Part shown: one piece after another, positions 1 through 14,100 of the stretch
Position numbering within the stretch: position 1 is the stretch's first letter
Layout of the letters: the number at the start of each line of letters is the position of its first letter
Assembly (NCBI RefSeq): GCF_000002995.4
Contig: NW_025062478.1
Span: 10,846,001 to 10,910,000 of the forward strand
Length of the DNA stretch: 64,000 nt
Direction of reading: 5' to 3'
Source: Brugia malayi
Taxonomy: Eukaryota > Nematoda > Chromadorea > Rhabditida > Onchocercidae
Notes under the pieces: generated by a model
The model's input: only the letters and a program-made list of their open reading frames with translations
Told to the model about the DNA's origin: nothing
Database searches by the model: none
Made by a program: the position numbers and the translations under genes

Positions 1-1
1 A

Positions 2-183
2 AGAGATGGTACTAAGCAAATTTACAAAGGTAGTATTAGTGACCAGAAATCAGGTATGTTTAAATCTACGATGAAATGCACAAATGCTTATTGGAGATCG
101 TCTGGAACAGCTGTGTTTGTTGAAGATATTTGCTATCATAATGCGTTATCATTGTCATTGTCGTTATCAGTCATCAACCATTA
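2..183 (+). CDS. Possible 3' end of an unidentified gene (partial)
   Basis: The frame starting at base 2 stays open for 60 codons, from the window edge to a TAA at 181-183, which is fairly long for such AT-rich DNA. Its first 17 codons (RDGTKQIYKGSISDQKS) have a protein-like composition. A good splice donor (G|GTATGT) sits at 52-53, so real coding may stop there with the rest intronic. The later residues (a serine/leucine run) look less convincing. I do not recognise the product. The gene would begin left of the window. It converges on the minus-strand gene at 1454-3991. Confidence 0.3.
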
Positions 184-1372
184 ACTAACTATCTCATCCT
201 TGTCATGAATTTAATTATTTTATCAAGAAAGCTAATCTTAACAAGCATAAACTGATCAAATCACATAAAAACATGCATTCAAACATGATTTGTAATGCTT
301 AAGTTAATAAATTTTTCTTTTTTTTTTTTTTTTAAAAAAAAAGTTTTTAGCATTTTAAATGTAACATTTCAAATGTTTCGATTCATTCCATTTTGTTTTC
401 TTAAATATATATTTTTGGAATATTTTTAACTTTTTTTTTTCGAAGTTCTTTTTTTTTAAAATAATAAGGAAAGGAAAGAAAATTTGACCTCTTTGAATTT
501 TTAAATTGTTTAATGAAGGAAAAATACGTTGAAGAAGGGAAAAGTAAAAGATAATTTAAAGATGAATTGTAGAAAGTTTTTTTTTCGGAATTGAATATTA
601 TTGTTATTATTTATTTATTATTTATTATTATTATTATTGTTATTATTATTTATCTATTGTTGTGATCATTAGAAAGGAGAAAGAAAGAAAATATATTTTG
701 CAATAATGTGATTGTATTGGAGGAGTCATTAAATCAGCAATGACAATGACGTAAAATATATTTTTCTAGCTGAATCTCAAATTATCTTTTTCAAAAATGT
801 TTCTCATATATTTTTTTTTTTTTTTTTTTTTGAGAAAATAATCAAAAATAATTTTTCAAAATCTGTTAATAATATTTATTAAAAAATTTTTGCTTTTCTC
901 CATATTCTTATTGAAAAAGTGTTAAATATTTCAAGGAATATTTCTTCAGAATTATTTCTTCAAATAATATTTGTCAAAAAAAAAAGAAAGAAAAACATTG
1001 TAAAAAGTTAAAAAAATTTTGATCACTAATAATACAAATATTTTTTTTTAGAGACCAAGAAATTTATCTATATTTTATCTACATTAAACTTGGCAAACAA
1101 AATTAGAAAGATCTAAATTTTGAAGCTGATAAAAAATTCCTTAAAATTAAAAAATCAAAAGTTAAGTAATAACACAGAAATGAAAAAAAAAAAAAAAAAA
1201 TTAGGAAATATAATAAATGTAAGAATCACAAAATTTGCGAAGAAATTTTGAACAAAAAAGAAAAAGACAATGCATTTAAGAAGTGTTTTTTTTTTTTTTT
1301 TTTTCCTGTGAGTTTGAAAGTTTATTAAATTTTCTTTTTTTTTTTTTTTCTTTAAAAGTTTATTAGAAATTT

Positions 1373-1405
<33 letters not shown>

Positions 1406-1453
1406 CAAAATATTTTCAAAATCATTTTGCAAAAGGAAAATGTCATTTTATTA
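184..1453. other. Convergent intergenic spacer, homopolymer-rich
   Basis: No coding exon seen on either strand. It holds many T or A runs of 10-24 bases (for example 319-333, 811-831, 1183-1200, 1376-1403) and a TTA/TTTA-rich low-complexity stretch at about 590-650. It separates the 3' ends of two converging genes. Confidence 0.6.
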
Positions 1454-3991
1454 TCAATGCTTTCTAACTATTTGTACATATTGACCGAATAGTAGTCGAA
1501 CCAATGTTTGACAGTAAATTGATAATGTTATCATCAACAATAACATATAGGAGGGAAGCAGATCGAACTGCAAGAATTTCCGCATCAAAATATATAGAAT
1601 TTATGAGTAAATGTTAATTTAATAATTTAAGTAAGATTTTGCAAGTCATAAATTTAATTTGAACATAGAAGAAATGAGTTTATAAATAGAAAATTGCCAA
1701 TTGAATGATAGAAATTAGAAAATCAGAATTAAACTATTTAATTAAGTGCTCTTGTCCTTTTTAAATAAGATAAATGTTACAATGTTAATTACTACTCAAA
1801 GTAATTAAAATTCCTCACAAACTTGCAAATGCAAATTTGAAACTTATAATTATCAAATCAAAGATTGATTAACTTTTAAATTTACTTTTATTCATTTAAA
1901 TGTAAACTGATTTTAACTAAGTTTTTTTCTTTCTTTTTTTTTTTTTTTACTATTTTCAGTTTGAAAATTAAACTTTTGAAATTTTAATAACTATTATCTA
2001 TATGTAAAATTATGAATAATGCATTTGCATATAAATCTATCAATAATTTAAGTATAAAATTATTGTTAATAATGTTTGTTAGAAATTATTGTTACTAATG
2101 ATATACTGATAAGAAAATACTTTATCACTACTGTTTCTCTCTCTCTCTCTCTCTCTCTCTCCTAACTATTTACTTTGAAATATGTCAACAATTTAGGTTT
2201 CATTTTACCTGCATAACTCGACGCATGTAAATTTGAATGATAAGATGTGACGTAAGAACAGCTGAAGCAGTTGAAAATAAATAAGCTTTAGTTAACTGTC
2301 GTGTAATATATCCGATGATGACGAGGAACTGAAATTTTAAGAATTAAATTTCACTCAAACTCCATTATTACCTTCAAAAATTGAATTCACTGCAATACTG
2401 GAGCATTTCTTGATATTACATGAATGAAAATGTTGTAATATGTAATATAATAGGATAAGAATGAATCAGAAATATTATTTTTTTTTTTTTTATCTCAATC
2501 ATATAATTCTGTTACATTGAAAAATATATGAAAAATTGATTTTAAACTTACAATGAATCCAGTACCGTTAACAATTCCAAAGTATGTTTGTCGATCATTA
2601 TTAAGTTTGTGACCCAAAATCCGCGAAATTACTGAGACAAAAAGCATATTAATAATCTCAACAGGTAAAACAAGTACTGTTGAACAATTGCTTAACAGGA
2701 AGCCAACTAATAAACCCTGAAAATTTGAGTGAGAAAATAAGTTGTCTTGAGTAAGTAATGAAGAAATTTAAAATTTTCTTGACTTTTTGTTTCACCTGAT
2801 TAAGTAATTATTAACTAATCAAGTTATTTGCATAGCAATCATATCTAACAATGAATAATTAATTAATTACTTAATCGAAAAGTCATTTAGAATTTAAAAT
2901 ACTTGAAATAATGAAGCAACAAGTAGGATGAATCGTGACTTTCGGCTATATTCATCATATTTTGATAAGTTAAAATAAAGCACAGCTGGTATAATAATAT
3001 AAGCAAGTAATATAGCTGATAATGTATCAAAAATGAAATCTAGCAATAATGGCAAAATTGTTGATCCTTAAAGTAAGTACTCAATAAATAGTTGAATAGA
3101 CTTAAAGAAATAAATTGATGAGTAAAGAAGACAAAATTGATTTCAAAAAGAACATATTTAAATAATATTCCATTTATATTCACATACTAAAATACAATCA
3201 AATATTCTAAAGTAAATATTTATACTATAATTTTAAATAAATGAGATTTATAATTGAATGATATTTTGAGAATTTACCATTAAAAAGAATTTTTATGAAA
3301 CAAAATTATTAAGTAAATTAATAAGAACCTTGAAAATACATGAAATAATAACCGATAAGCATAATTGTACCCCATGAAAATGTCATAAAAAAGCGATGAA
3401 AATTCAAATTTCCAGGTATTGCTGTCTTAATTAATAATCAGATTTTTTTTCTGATAGTATTATTTTGCAGTATAAAAATATTAAAGGTTATGTTTTGTTT
3501 AATAAACTCAAGTTTTTTCAAACACTACCTCTATTTGTTTAAATAAATTTAAATAATTTATAAGAGAAATGAATTTCAAAAAGACCTGATCTTGTACAGC
3601 AGCAATTGTATCGTTTATTTTAAATTTAACATCATTTTCAATTTCTTGATAAATTTTTGGTAATTTTTCAACAGTACTACGAGCAAACTGTTGAAATTCT
3701 ATTGAACGTTTAATTAACACCACATACACTAAAATTAGATTAAATCTTATTGTATGAGTAATTTACATAAACATTAATAATTTTGATTATTTACTTTTTT
3801 ACAAAGTAATTGGGCAAATAATGAGAAGGAAAAAGAATGAATAAAATATGATGGAAGTGAAATGGAATAAGAATAAAATTGAATTCGATTTAGATTTAAT
3901 AAAATAATATTTGTGATAATTTTAAGAATAATAAGAGAGTAATACTTTCGTTAAGATCATTGTGAATTTGGTAAAATGAAGTTTGATCCAT
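1454..3991 (-). CDS. Multi-pass membrane protein, Bax-inhibitor-1 (TMBIM)-like
   Basis: Seven exons (3991-3946, 3728-3586, 3425-3329, 3066-2903, 2716-2552, 2328-2209, 1567-1454) join in phase and give 282 residues, start MDQTSFYQIHNDLNE, end ...IVRKH. The first about 65 residues are soluble. Six or seven hydrophobic segments then follow closely, with a charged loop NLSKYDEYSRKSR before GLLVGFLL. Spacing and motifs (EYSRKSR..LL..GLLVGF, then LTSHLIIQ near the C-terminus) recall the BI-1/TMBIM family, whose human member has GLLAGF and DTQLIIE at matching places and is about 237 residues. BI-1 proteins sit in the ER membrane, affect calcium leak and damp cell death. The gene model is strong; the family call is tentative because identity is low. 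A splice acceptor at 4020-4021 lies 28 nt upstream of the ATG. AATAAA (1447-1452, minus) follows the stop directly. Confidence 0.72.
2136..2161. repeat. (CT)n microsatellite
   Basis: Thirteen uninterrupted TC/CT dinucleotides in the last intron of the TMBIM-like gene. Confidence 0.95.
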
Positions 3992-4021
3992 TCTTGAAAA
4001 TCGTTTGATCGACCGATCGCT

Positions 4022-5135
4022 GTTCCAAAAAAAAGTACGAATAGCTCAGAATGTATCATTTCAAAATGATTTTATTGTAAAGAAACAATAATCACACAAC
4101 AATTTTATGCTATGTATTTGAGACGTTCACGTATTCATACACGCATACGTAAGACGTACGTAACCTATAAACTTATAAATAATCTACAAAATTGCCATAA
4201 TTAAATAATATCAACTTTTGTCTCAAATTTTCGCACTTACATTATGTTTTTACGTTTGAATATAAATCGCAAATAAGGTAAATTCGACTAGAAAAATCGT
4301 TTCAAATTTTAAAAATTAAAAAAGAAAGATTTGGTTTAGTATTTTATACCGAACTTTAATAATGCAAAATTTCACGGATGATTTTCTAAATTGTCAATAT
4401 TTTTACTTATATTTAATTTTACAAATATGTTATAACAATATAGTTAACTTACCCTCAGGGTAAGTTAAAATAATTTACCAATAAAATTTGCTTGTCGTTT
4501 ACTCGTTTTATAATTCTTCCAGTTAATACATACACTCTTTTCATTTAACTTTCACTGTATAGCTAATCTCCTATTTAAATGCACTCTTTTTTCTACGTGT
4601 AGCGAACTGATTTCATTTTTAAATAAATTCTTTGCGCTTTTTTAAATGAAGCATAAAAATTTGTTTTATTCTTAATTGATTTACATATTGTTTATTTCAT
4701 TTATGCCTTTCGCATCATTTATTGTTCTCTGTTATCTGCAAACTTTTGATGCTCTCTACGTATTACACTTATTCTCTGTTACTTAGATATGTTTTTGTTT
4801 CGTGGATGATAAATATGTTTTGAAGATTTTCCGGTTCCGGAAAGTATAAAATGAATTAACGAAAAGGCTCTATCAGGATTGAAGCCTGCAGTTTAAATTT
4901 AACTCATTTCTGACTGTTAGCTCATTAATTTATGACTTAGAAAATTTGATGTAATGTTTAGTTTATGGTTGCATCAATTTTGACATCTATTCTCCATTTC
5001 TCAATTAATCGTTGAATTAATCCTTATTTTTCAGCCAAAAAAAATTTCTTTATGCAATAATCTGTCATATAAAAAATGTTTTTTTTTTTTTCTTCTGGAT
5101 TTGATGAAGTTTCAGTTTTGTTCACTTGCTTACAG
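4022..5135. promoter_or_regulatory. Divergent promoter region between the TMBIM-like gene and mel-28
   Basis: About 1.1 kb with no coding exon, between a minus-strand and a plus-strand gene start. Both promoters or outrons must lie here. A run of CG-containing motifs (TACGTAAGACGTACGTAA) at 4145-4162 is the most distinctive segment in otherwise AT-rich DNA. The acceptor TTGCTTACAG ending at 5135 precedes the mel-28 ATG by 7 nt. No single element can be assigned to a factor. Confidence 0.5.
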
Positions 5136-5142
5136 GAAAGCG

Positions 5143-8100
5143 ATGCTAAAACAACAGGGTACATTGAGGAAGGTTAAACTAATTAGCGAAAAAAGAAGAA
5201 CCGAAATATGGGGAAAATTTCTGACGCAGCAAGGTGATAACTGATTTAGTTAGTTGAATTTGATAAACAAATGAAAAGTTGTTTGAACTTGTTAGTAAAT
5301 GTTTTTCTGCTAGTTAATTTGTTCTCGAAGCTCCTTATGTCATCATTTCCTTGCTGTAAAATCCCATCCGAAATTTCATGAATAACTGGATCATTTTTGA
5401 TTGAAACTTACATTAACTTGAATGCATTTCTCGCAAGCAAGACAAATTTAAATTGAACTCCCCAAAACTAAATTTTGGGGAAAAAGATTTGTTAAACACT
5501 TTCAGGTGAATACACGGATTGGTATTGTATTATCCGGAAAAACTGTATATTAATACGCCAGATTTATTACAAATCACCGATATTATATTCTTGTGGATTT
5601 CGCAGTAGCTGTACTATTATCGATGTTTGCAGTCTGCCATTTCGAGGTAAATTACTGCAGTTCATTATAATCAGTTACATTTTCTGTTGATATAGACCGT
5701 TACAGTATGACTACATAGCAGGTTTTGGTTTTCATGGAAAGAATATCACGGAATTTTTTATTGAAGTCGAAAATGAGAAATGGAATCAAAATAGTGTGTG
5801 CACAAATTTTTCATTCTAGACGGAAGTTTGGGTGTGGTAGTGGCGGTGAACGATGAACAAAATGAGGAATATTTCTTGGCGTATTATAGTGTCAAGATGA
5901 GTAGAATTGTTAAGAAAATATTAATACGCACAAAGGTTTCGTACATTCATTTCAAAATTTAGTATTGTCTTATCAGTAGTCTGCAAATTTCATATTAAAA
6001 GAAAACATTCAGACAAAATAAGTTAAAACATGACAAGCTTCTTTTTAGGCAACCAGCTTTGTCATATTTTTTAGAAAACTCGCCTTTGTGGCGGTATGAT
6101 TCTAAACAGTGTCGGGAGTTTTTAAAATATGGAAGAAATTCACTTTCATACTTCATTTGAAAGAATTATTTTCAGATCACTAAAGTTGTGACAATTTTGG
6201 ATGCGACAAAGAAGAGTGAAATTGAATGTTTGCATGAAAATTTAAGGAGTTTTCCACACCTTGTAGCAGTTGGCACCAGTGGTGGTGACTGTTTTTTGGT
6301 ACATTTTGGGATCGATGTACCAAACATAACTGATCCAGAACTGAGAAAACCACCCTTTTCTAGTAATTTGTGTAGTAAGTTTTTATGCAGCACTGATCCA
6401 TTAGTTCTTTCAGGTGTATGTCTTTTTTATAGTTTCGTAGTGGATTGATAAACAGTTAAAGTGGAAAGGATAAAACAAGCCATATGTTTCACTTAGTGAA
6501 TTTTAAAATGATACTGATAAGCAATTAAATTATATTAACTTTATAAACTTTTACTGCGACAAATCTATTGGAATATTGTTCTTTTATCCTTTGGACCAGA
6601 ATTTTCTGGCTGAAGAAAATGTGCCTTTTTTTGTTTACAGAATCTTATATTTCTGATGGACGATTTAATTTTGTGGCTAATAACGGTACAGTATATCCTG
6701 TTAATGTTGGTAAATGCATTTTTTTTTTTGTAGTTTTATAGCGAATTGATAAAAATGATTAAGGTAGAATGGATAAAACAAGTCGTATTTCACTCAATAA
6801 ATTTTAAAATGATACCAGTAGGCAATTAAATTATATTAGTTTTATAAATTATTGTTCTTTTATCCAGTTTTTCGTTTGGATTAATACAGATGGATATATT
6901 TATTAAATTGTGATTACAACTTATCTTTTTTATATTCCAGATGAAATACACGTCACAGCAATAACTTACTTAGAACGGTGCAAAACAGTTGTCATTGGCT
7001 TTTCTTGTGGTGCCTTCATTACCGTCAATCTTCTTAACGGCAATGAGTAAGTGTATGATACTAACTCTGTACAGATATTTATTAAAATGCTGGGATTTGT
7101 ATTCATTAGACATTTGCTTGTATTGGTTAAAACATTTCGTGTATTTTTAGTCGAATCTTCTACATGATCATGCATTGCACGATGCATGCATCAGTTCCTT
7201 AAAAAAGATTGGTTTTATGAAACAAACTATTGAATCGTTTCTTTTCAGCTGACCTATGATTGTAATCATTGTTATTTCATGCATTACTGCAACAGCAAAT
7301 GTTATTAAATGATTTATTTTTCTTTCCAGTGCATCCTATTATTATTCGTCTTCTCCAGTTTACGGTTTTTCATGCCAAGAACCAATGGATGATCCGCGTC
7401 CTGTATTATATCTCTGGGTTGCTTATTCTAAAGGGTATGATTTTATACATTTTGTTTTTGATTAAATTTATTTGTAATGTCGCTTTTTATTGTAGTATCA
7501 GTATAGTAATAGTTATTATGATGTGGATATAAGTATACGATTTTTGAGCCTTTAGCTTGATTTGTTCATATTGATTTTTTTTTTTTTTTTTGAACCTTAT
7601 TAAATTTTCAAAAAAAAGAAAAGCTGTTACAGAGATTTTATATTTATTAAATCTATTTGACATTTCAAGTTATTTATTGATAAATTTCAGAAAACAGAAA
7701 AATCCGCACGTGATATTGCTTGTGATTAATTTTCCAAATGATGAAGGACATCCTCCTAATGAATGGACTCTCAATGATTTAATAATTATTAATTACCTTA
7801 CGGTGAAGTTTTATCCATTCTTTAATTTAATTTCGAACGCAATTTGATATTTTTTATAAATTTAACATTGCGTTTCATTATAAAAATTTTCGGAAGTTCG
7901 TTATTAAAATTCGTTACTGCTTGAATTTAATGAAATTATGAAATAATTTTGCAGTGGAGTCCGGAAAAATGCACTGAATGGGTTTCTTTCCGAACTGTTG
8001 TTTCTTCTTCTTCTAGAGAACATGCCGCAAAGAATGGCATTTCAGAACGGTAATTTTTTATGGTTGTTACTTCCAAGAGGAGAATATTTCTTGGATTGAA

Positions 8101-11100
8101 TGACAGGGACAGAGTTCTATTTCTTCTTTTTTCAATTTATTTTATATGCAAATATATTCTATATTCTAGTTGGATGAATTGAAGATGTTTCAGATTATTT
8201 TGGCTATATTAGCAGTATGCTATTTGTTTCATAAGAAACGATTGAAATGGATATAGTGAGTGATGCTGTCCAGTTCTTAAAAGTATAATGTTACAGATTA
8301 TTGAATATCGAAGAATCATATCTACGTGTACATGTGACTGATACTTCTCGCTTGCTGATGACTTGGCGAACTACTAAAAATACTATAGAGGTACTAATTG
8401 ATTAAGCAGATGCAGTTAATTTAAATTGAAATCGTGCGTGAGATTCATTTTTTATTTCTTGTTCCTTTTCCTTCTTTTGGTACGTAAGACAGTGTATATT
8501 AATGGGATCTGCTCACAAGTTTCTGCTACTTCAATGATGTTTGTGGAGTGTGCTTTATGAATTTGTATAAAATATAATTTTAGGGTGCACTTTTTGATTT
8601 GAACGCCTTCTATTACAAACGTTTGCCACGACAAGTCATTTTTGCGGAATCATTCCTGAACCTTAACCCTTTCCTGTCATTGTTTACATTACCGGTTAAC
8701 AATGACCAACATACCTGTCTTGTCAGTTTTTCTGTATTATTGCTGTTTTTTCATAGACTATTAAGGTATTAAGCTGTCGTTTGCTTTAATAAATAGTTCG
8801 ATAGGCTGTAATTATGAATTTCAAAACTAAGAATTATCATTCTTTCAATGACAGAATTCAGTGACAAGAATAAATTCAGTTCTTTTAATCAAATTTTTTA
8901 AGGACTGCTTAGTAAATTATTCCGGTGTCTGGCAACACCGAAGTCCGTATAGCGAAACAAATGATTTTTTTATATTTGCACCATCATATACATTCGAAAT
9001 CATCGCATTCAACGGGAACCGCGAATTTACAATATTCATACCATCCATACAGAAAGTTGTGAGTTCCAAGAATGATTGGTCAATTGTGAATTTGAAGAAA
9101 AGTTTTTATTAGTTTTAAATATTTTGCGTTTTTTAGTTCTAGCATAATGTGTCAGTTTTACAATTTTAGCTAGTGGGTGAAAGTACAGGTTCAGCAGAAG
9201 ATACAGCTTTTTAGTTGTTTACCTGAAAGATTTAGTTAATCCTGGCTTTCTTCCTTTTTTTTTTATTTTATTTTTGGAGATTTCAGAGTTTAAAAGTGTT
9301 TTATTAATAAACCGATCTACAAGCGTTTATCTGCTAGAAATTTCCATTTTAAGACAGAAGAAAGTGTAGATATTGTAGAAATATTTAACTTTGACAAGCA
9401 CGATGCTTGTTTCTTCCTCCAAAAGTCCCGAAAAACTCAAATTATTTACTCGATTATAACATACATGTACTGTCATAATCCAGTTGTTGCAGGTATTAAA
9501 ATGGCTGGATCAAAATTTCGATGATGCAATTGGACAGAAGTCTGATCTTGCATGCGCATATTTAAATGCAGTTGGCCTTGCAAAAACACCTGCTGATATT
9601 TCCGAGAGCAGTCAAATATCGACGGCGCCGCTAGAAAATGTATTTTTTTGAAATTTGGTTCAAAAGACAAAATTTAAAAAACTGTACTTTACTTTTGTAT
9701 TGGTTTTTCAAATAATGCATCTTCCTTCATGAAAACCGAAAAGAAGTAGTGAGAAACTTAGTGATAAAATTATTGACATTATCTAACTGTTCAATTTAGT
9801 CTATCTGTCATTTGCAAGGGTGCAAACTATAGGGAAGTATCGATAGTGCTTTCCAGTTAGCAATTCATCTGATTACTCATTTATTATCAAGATGCTTTAG
9901 CAAGTTGTACAAATTGCATATTTTAATCAGGAATCAATAATCATCTCATCACTGCTGTTCAACAGTGAAATCAATGATACACTCAAAAAACATATTACCT
10001 CATGCCCAAGCTATGATACCATCCATCAGATCGCTTCGCTTATATGGAAAGAAGTTGTTAATGCAAAACAGAAATTCGATGAACTTTGTAACATTTAGCG
10101 TCATTAGTTTGTTATTTTTTAATCAAAGCGTAAATTTTAACAAAATTATATTTTCAATTTGAGGTTTTGTAAATGCTGTAAGCTGCAAAATTTAACTAGT
10201 TTTTTTTTCTACAAGACATACAAACTTACATAAAATTGTTATGCATTAATGTAAGAGAGAATGGAATTTATGAGATCTGTGTGCGTGAATGCCAATTTAT
10301 GAAATGCCAAATTAATGCCAAATTTTTGAAATGCCAAATTTTTAGTTTGGAAAAACAAATTTAGGTTGTAGATTTTTGTTGTTCCATTATGTATAATGTG
10401 CAGTTCTGAATTTTGTTTTTCTGTTTAAATTAATTGACGAGTAGGTTGTTTTAGTTGAAAAGAGGACACGTTATTCATGCGGGATTAAAGCATAATAAAA
10501 ACTCTGGGAAAGGAGTAAGAACGAAGTGTAGGAAATGGAAGTATTATTCGCACATCAGAAGTTGTGTTGTGTTTTGCGGATACTTTGTAATCATAAAATG
10601 GCGTAGACAACACCAAGCATACAAAAATTCAGTTTGTCAGGGAGAGTAAAAAAAAATGACTTAGGCGTAAATGCATAAAGAAATTTCCGGTTTATTGTGT
10701 ACCACATATTTATATTCGTAATTTGTCTGTTTTCAGCTGAGCCATGGTTTGATCGTATTCCACGTGCGTTATCAGCTGCAGATATGTGTTGGTTGCGAAA
10801 CAGTGCAGCAGTTTTTCATTGTGCTGCGGAGCTGTTTGCTGAAATTTCGAAAAGAGTACCATCAGGTTTGTTGACCTAATTTCTTTGTAGTAATTGGTTT
10901 GCATATTAAACAACTCCTCTTATATTGTATTTCAAATGAAAGTTTGCATATTTCGGGAAGAGTTAATTTCATTGTTTATTTCAGAGAAACATATAAGAAG
11001 TTTTTTTATTAGCTAAAGTCAAATGTGTTTGCAGAGAAGATTGCAGATGCAACTACTTCAAATTATAGTATGATGGCATCTAGAAATTTGGTTTTTTATA

Positions 11101-14100
11101 CGAATATCGTGTTTCTTTTTCATCATGGTGGATTACTTCCAGTAAAAAATTATACTGCTCTTAATGCTCGTATGAAAGCAAAAGTGGATGAACGTAAGGA
11201 ACGTTTGGCTCCCGGGTGAGTGTAATAGTTAAATTTTGATGATCAAATTAACAGTGATTTTATTATCCAAACTGTTCATTTTTCTCTCTATTTCCATCTT
11301 CTTTTCTGTCTCCAAAACATATCAATTGTGTTATTAGGTTCCAGTTAATTAAGAGACGCAACCTCATAGTTCAACAAAACAAAAAACCGTGTGATTGAGT
11401 CTCTTCACTGATAAGTCAGTGAGTTTGTTAAGGGGAAAGTTAAAAAGATGGGTATATATATAACTTGATATATTTTATTGTTATCATATACTTTATCATT
11501 ATCATCTTTTGTTTCAGCAGTAAACTATATATAATAAAATTGCTAGAAGAAATGCAAAGTGCTTGTCCTAACGAAATTTTCTGGTGTGGTCTCACTGCTG
11601 ATGAATGGTATCCACCGAATTCAATTGGTGTGAGTTCTTGAAATTTCTGAGTTTTAATCGTTATCTCCAATATTTAACGCAGTTGATCTCTCAATAGCAA
11701 ACAGTTAACTTTCTCTTGACAAGTAAAACCTAGTAATTAACAATCATACATTATTAATGATCATTCAGTAAGGCGTATTAGTCGTATTTTCTTTTTTTTT
11801 TTTTTTTTCCAATTCAGTTGCAAACAATTTTAGGCCTTGCTTTCGGCTACACTTGCGATAAAAATAACTGAAACATCAAAACATAAGCTAATTGGATATT
11901 TTCTGCTTGATTATGATGATCTTATGGGAAAGGTTTTAACTTTATGAAATTCAAATTGTTTTTAAAGCAACTAAATTCATTATTACTGTGAATTTTTATT
12001 CATTTAATTGAAAATTTTTAAATGGAACACAAAGAAAAATATTTTTATAGAAGCGTTTAATCAGATCATATCTGGTTCGACTATATTAAATAATTTACAT
12101 TAGCTTCATTAGTTAAATAGCTTTCGTTCGCACGAGATTAAATAAGTTTGATTGAAATTCGCTGGAATTTTAGAAGCCGAAAGTTTTTGATCGTTTCAAA
12201 TGGCTTTTTCCATATAGGAATCAAGCAATATGTAATCAAATAGAAACAAACTGGAGAAACGATTGTAGATTAGAGGTATTGCTTGTGGTATAACAGTTTT
12301 TTACAATTTTCATTGCTGGAAGCTATTTCATCACCCTGTATGTAAAAGAATTCCACTGATATGTTTAATACCATTTTACATAACTTACTTTTAATTTATT
12401 TCATGTACTACCAGGATTCAAAATCTAATAATTTGACGTCAAAAAATTAGGAATTTTGAACACTGTTGTCGAAAATTCCGTATGACTTTATTTTTTAATT
12501 TTTTTTAGATGTTTTATGAATAACACTTGTTAATAATGATTATGAAATATTTGTTGCAAAAGAAATTTAATCTCCCAACCCTTCTATTCAGTTTTCCTAC
12601 CTTCAAATTATCGATGTTTTCAATCTTAGCGTAATGTTGTACAACACCACTTATTCTCAATCGTTATGTCGTAGCAATATTTTTTTCCGCTGATTTTTAT
12701 AGAAAAAGCATTTCCCTTGTAAGTAGAAGGCTAAAATAATGATTAAATGCTTAGGAACCGGTTAGCAAATGTGGAAAAAGCGGGATTACTGATACAAAAA
12801 CAGAAGAACCTGTTTGTGAAGTTCAACGACTTATGAAACGTTTGCTTCTAAACAGAAAAGAAATCGAATTGATAAAAGGTAGTGTAACGTCTTAGATATT
12901 ATTTCAGTAAATATATTACTACATTGTTAGTATTTAACTGAGAATATTTGTCATTCTTTATGCTTTTGGAAATTTAAAGTATTTGGGTAAATTTATAAGT
13001 TAATTCATTTGATGACTGTTTATCCTACTAACCAGTTTCTTTAGAAAACCTGTTAAAAAAGCCTGACGGGATTCGTGAATGGAATCGTTTTTGTTTAAGG
13101 CGCAAAATGTTCGATCGTCTTTTACCTGTAAGTTCTTGTGATATGTTTTTTTTTAATAGTTCTTTGGTTGCAAATGTTATACTTCAGAAACTGAATGCTT
13201 TAATGAGCAGTGAATAAGTTTGTTGAACTGTAATTTTGATTACTTGATCTCTTAATAGAAGGGAAAAATTATAAATAAATGAAGTAATTTGCTGCTGAAT
13301 AATGGAATGAATTTTCAGCCAAAAAAACCAAAGAACGGAATTTTAGTAGATCGTTGTGATCGATGGACAGCAAAGATTTTGGAAGACTTCCCTGTAATTC
13401 AGGCGGATGGTATTTTTTCGCGTGATGTTCTTCCGATATTACAAAATTCAGGTGCAGAATATATTTTTAATTTGAGATTAAATGTTGAACAAAAGAAGTT
13501 TTTAAAAAGCTAAATTTTTTAAGATTGTAGTGGAAAAATGATGAGGGATACTTCATCCAAACAACGCCCAGCTGTACATCCATATCTATTACCTGCTATG
13601 AGGTTGGTTTTCTGTTCGAAATTATCTCCTAATTCTTTGGATTTTGTTTTCTTCATTTATAGATTTTAAAAGAGAACTGTATTCAAAAATTAACGAGTTT
13701 ACTTTTCGGAACCTAAAAATGAAAGAAATGCGATGGGTTATTTCTGAATTTGTGATTTTTCATATTTCCAATAATAATTATGTTGCACGAACCTTCACTT
13801 GTTTGGATTTTCAACTTTTTTTATATAAATGCTAAGATCCTTTGTTGCTTGGCAATAAATATGATTTTTTTAGCCAATGTGAAACAACACAGATACCACG
13901 AGATATGCATAATCTACCTAACTTCCCGACAAGTCCCGTATGCGACCGACGTGTTTCAAATTACGAAAGGTTATTTCACAATTTTCAAAAATGCCAAAAA
14001 TTTAACTTCAGTTCCGAATTTACCCTGACCTTTCAAATGCAAGTGCTTATTTTCGGAAAAAATGTATTTCAGAATTTTGCCTAAAGAGGATCTTGAAAAT

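Larger units (their letters stand above)
5143..9058 (+). other. mel-28: MEL-28 beta-propeller region (exons 1-13, about residues 1-498)
   Basis: Exons: 5143-5233, 5506-5646, 5722-5793, 5820-5935, 6176-6374, 6641-6709, 6941-7046, 7330-7434, 7691-7802, 7955-8049, 8297-8390, 8584-8721, 8903-9058. Their sum is 498 codons, almost the length of the human ELYS seven-blade propeller (about 494). Strand-like hydrophobic repeats such as VIGFSCGAFITVNLLNG, LVAVGTSGGDCFLVHFG and IIAFNGNREFTIFIP are visible. In ELYS this region docks the protein at the pore. The least certain joins are 5793/5820 and 9058/9493. Confidence 0.85.

Noticed and set aside
9286..9358. Possible extra mel-28 exon (FKSVLLINRSTSVYLLEI...)
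   Set aside because: Open for 24 codons after an acceptor, but no clear donor, and a direct join 9058 to 9493 already aligns with human ELYS at the right length.
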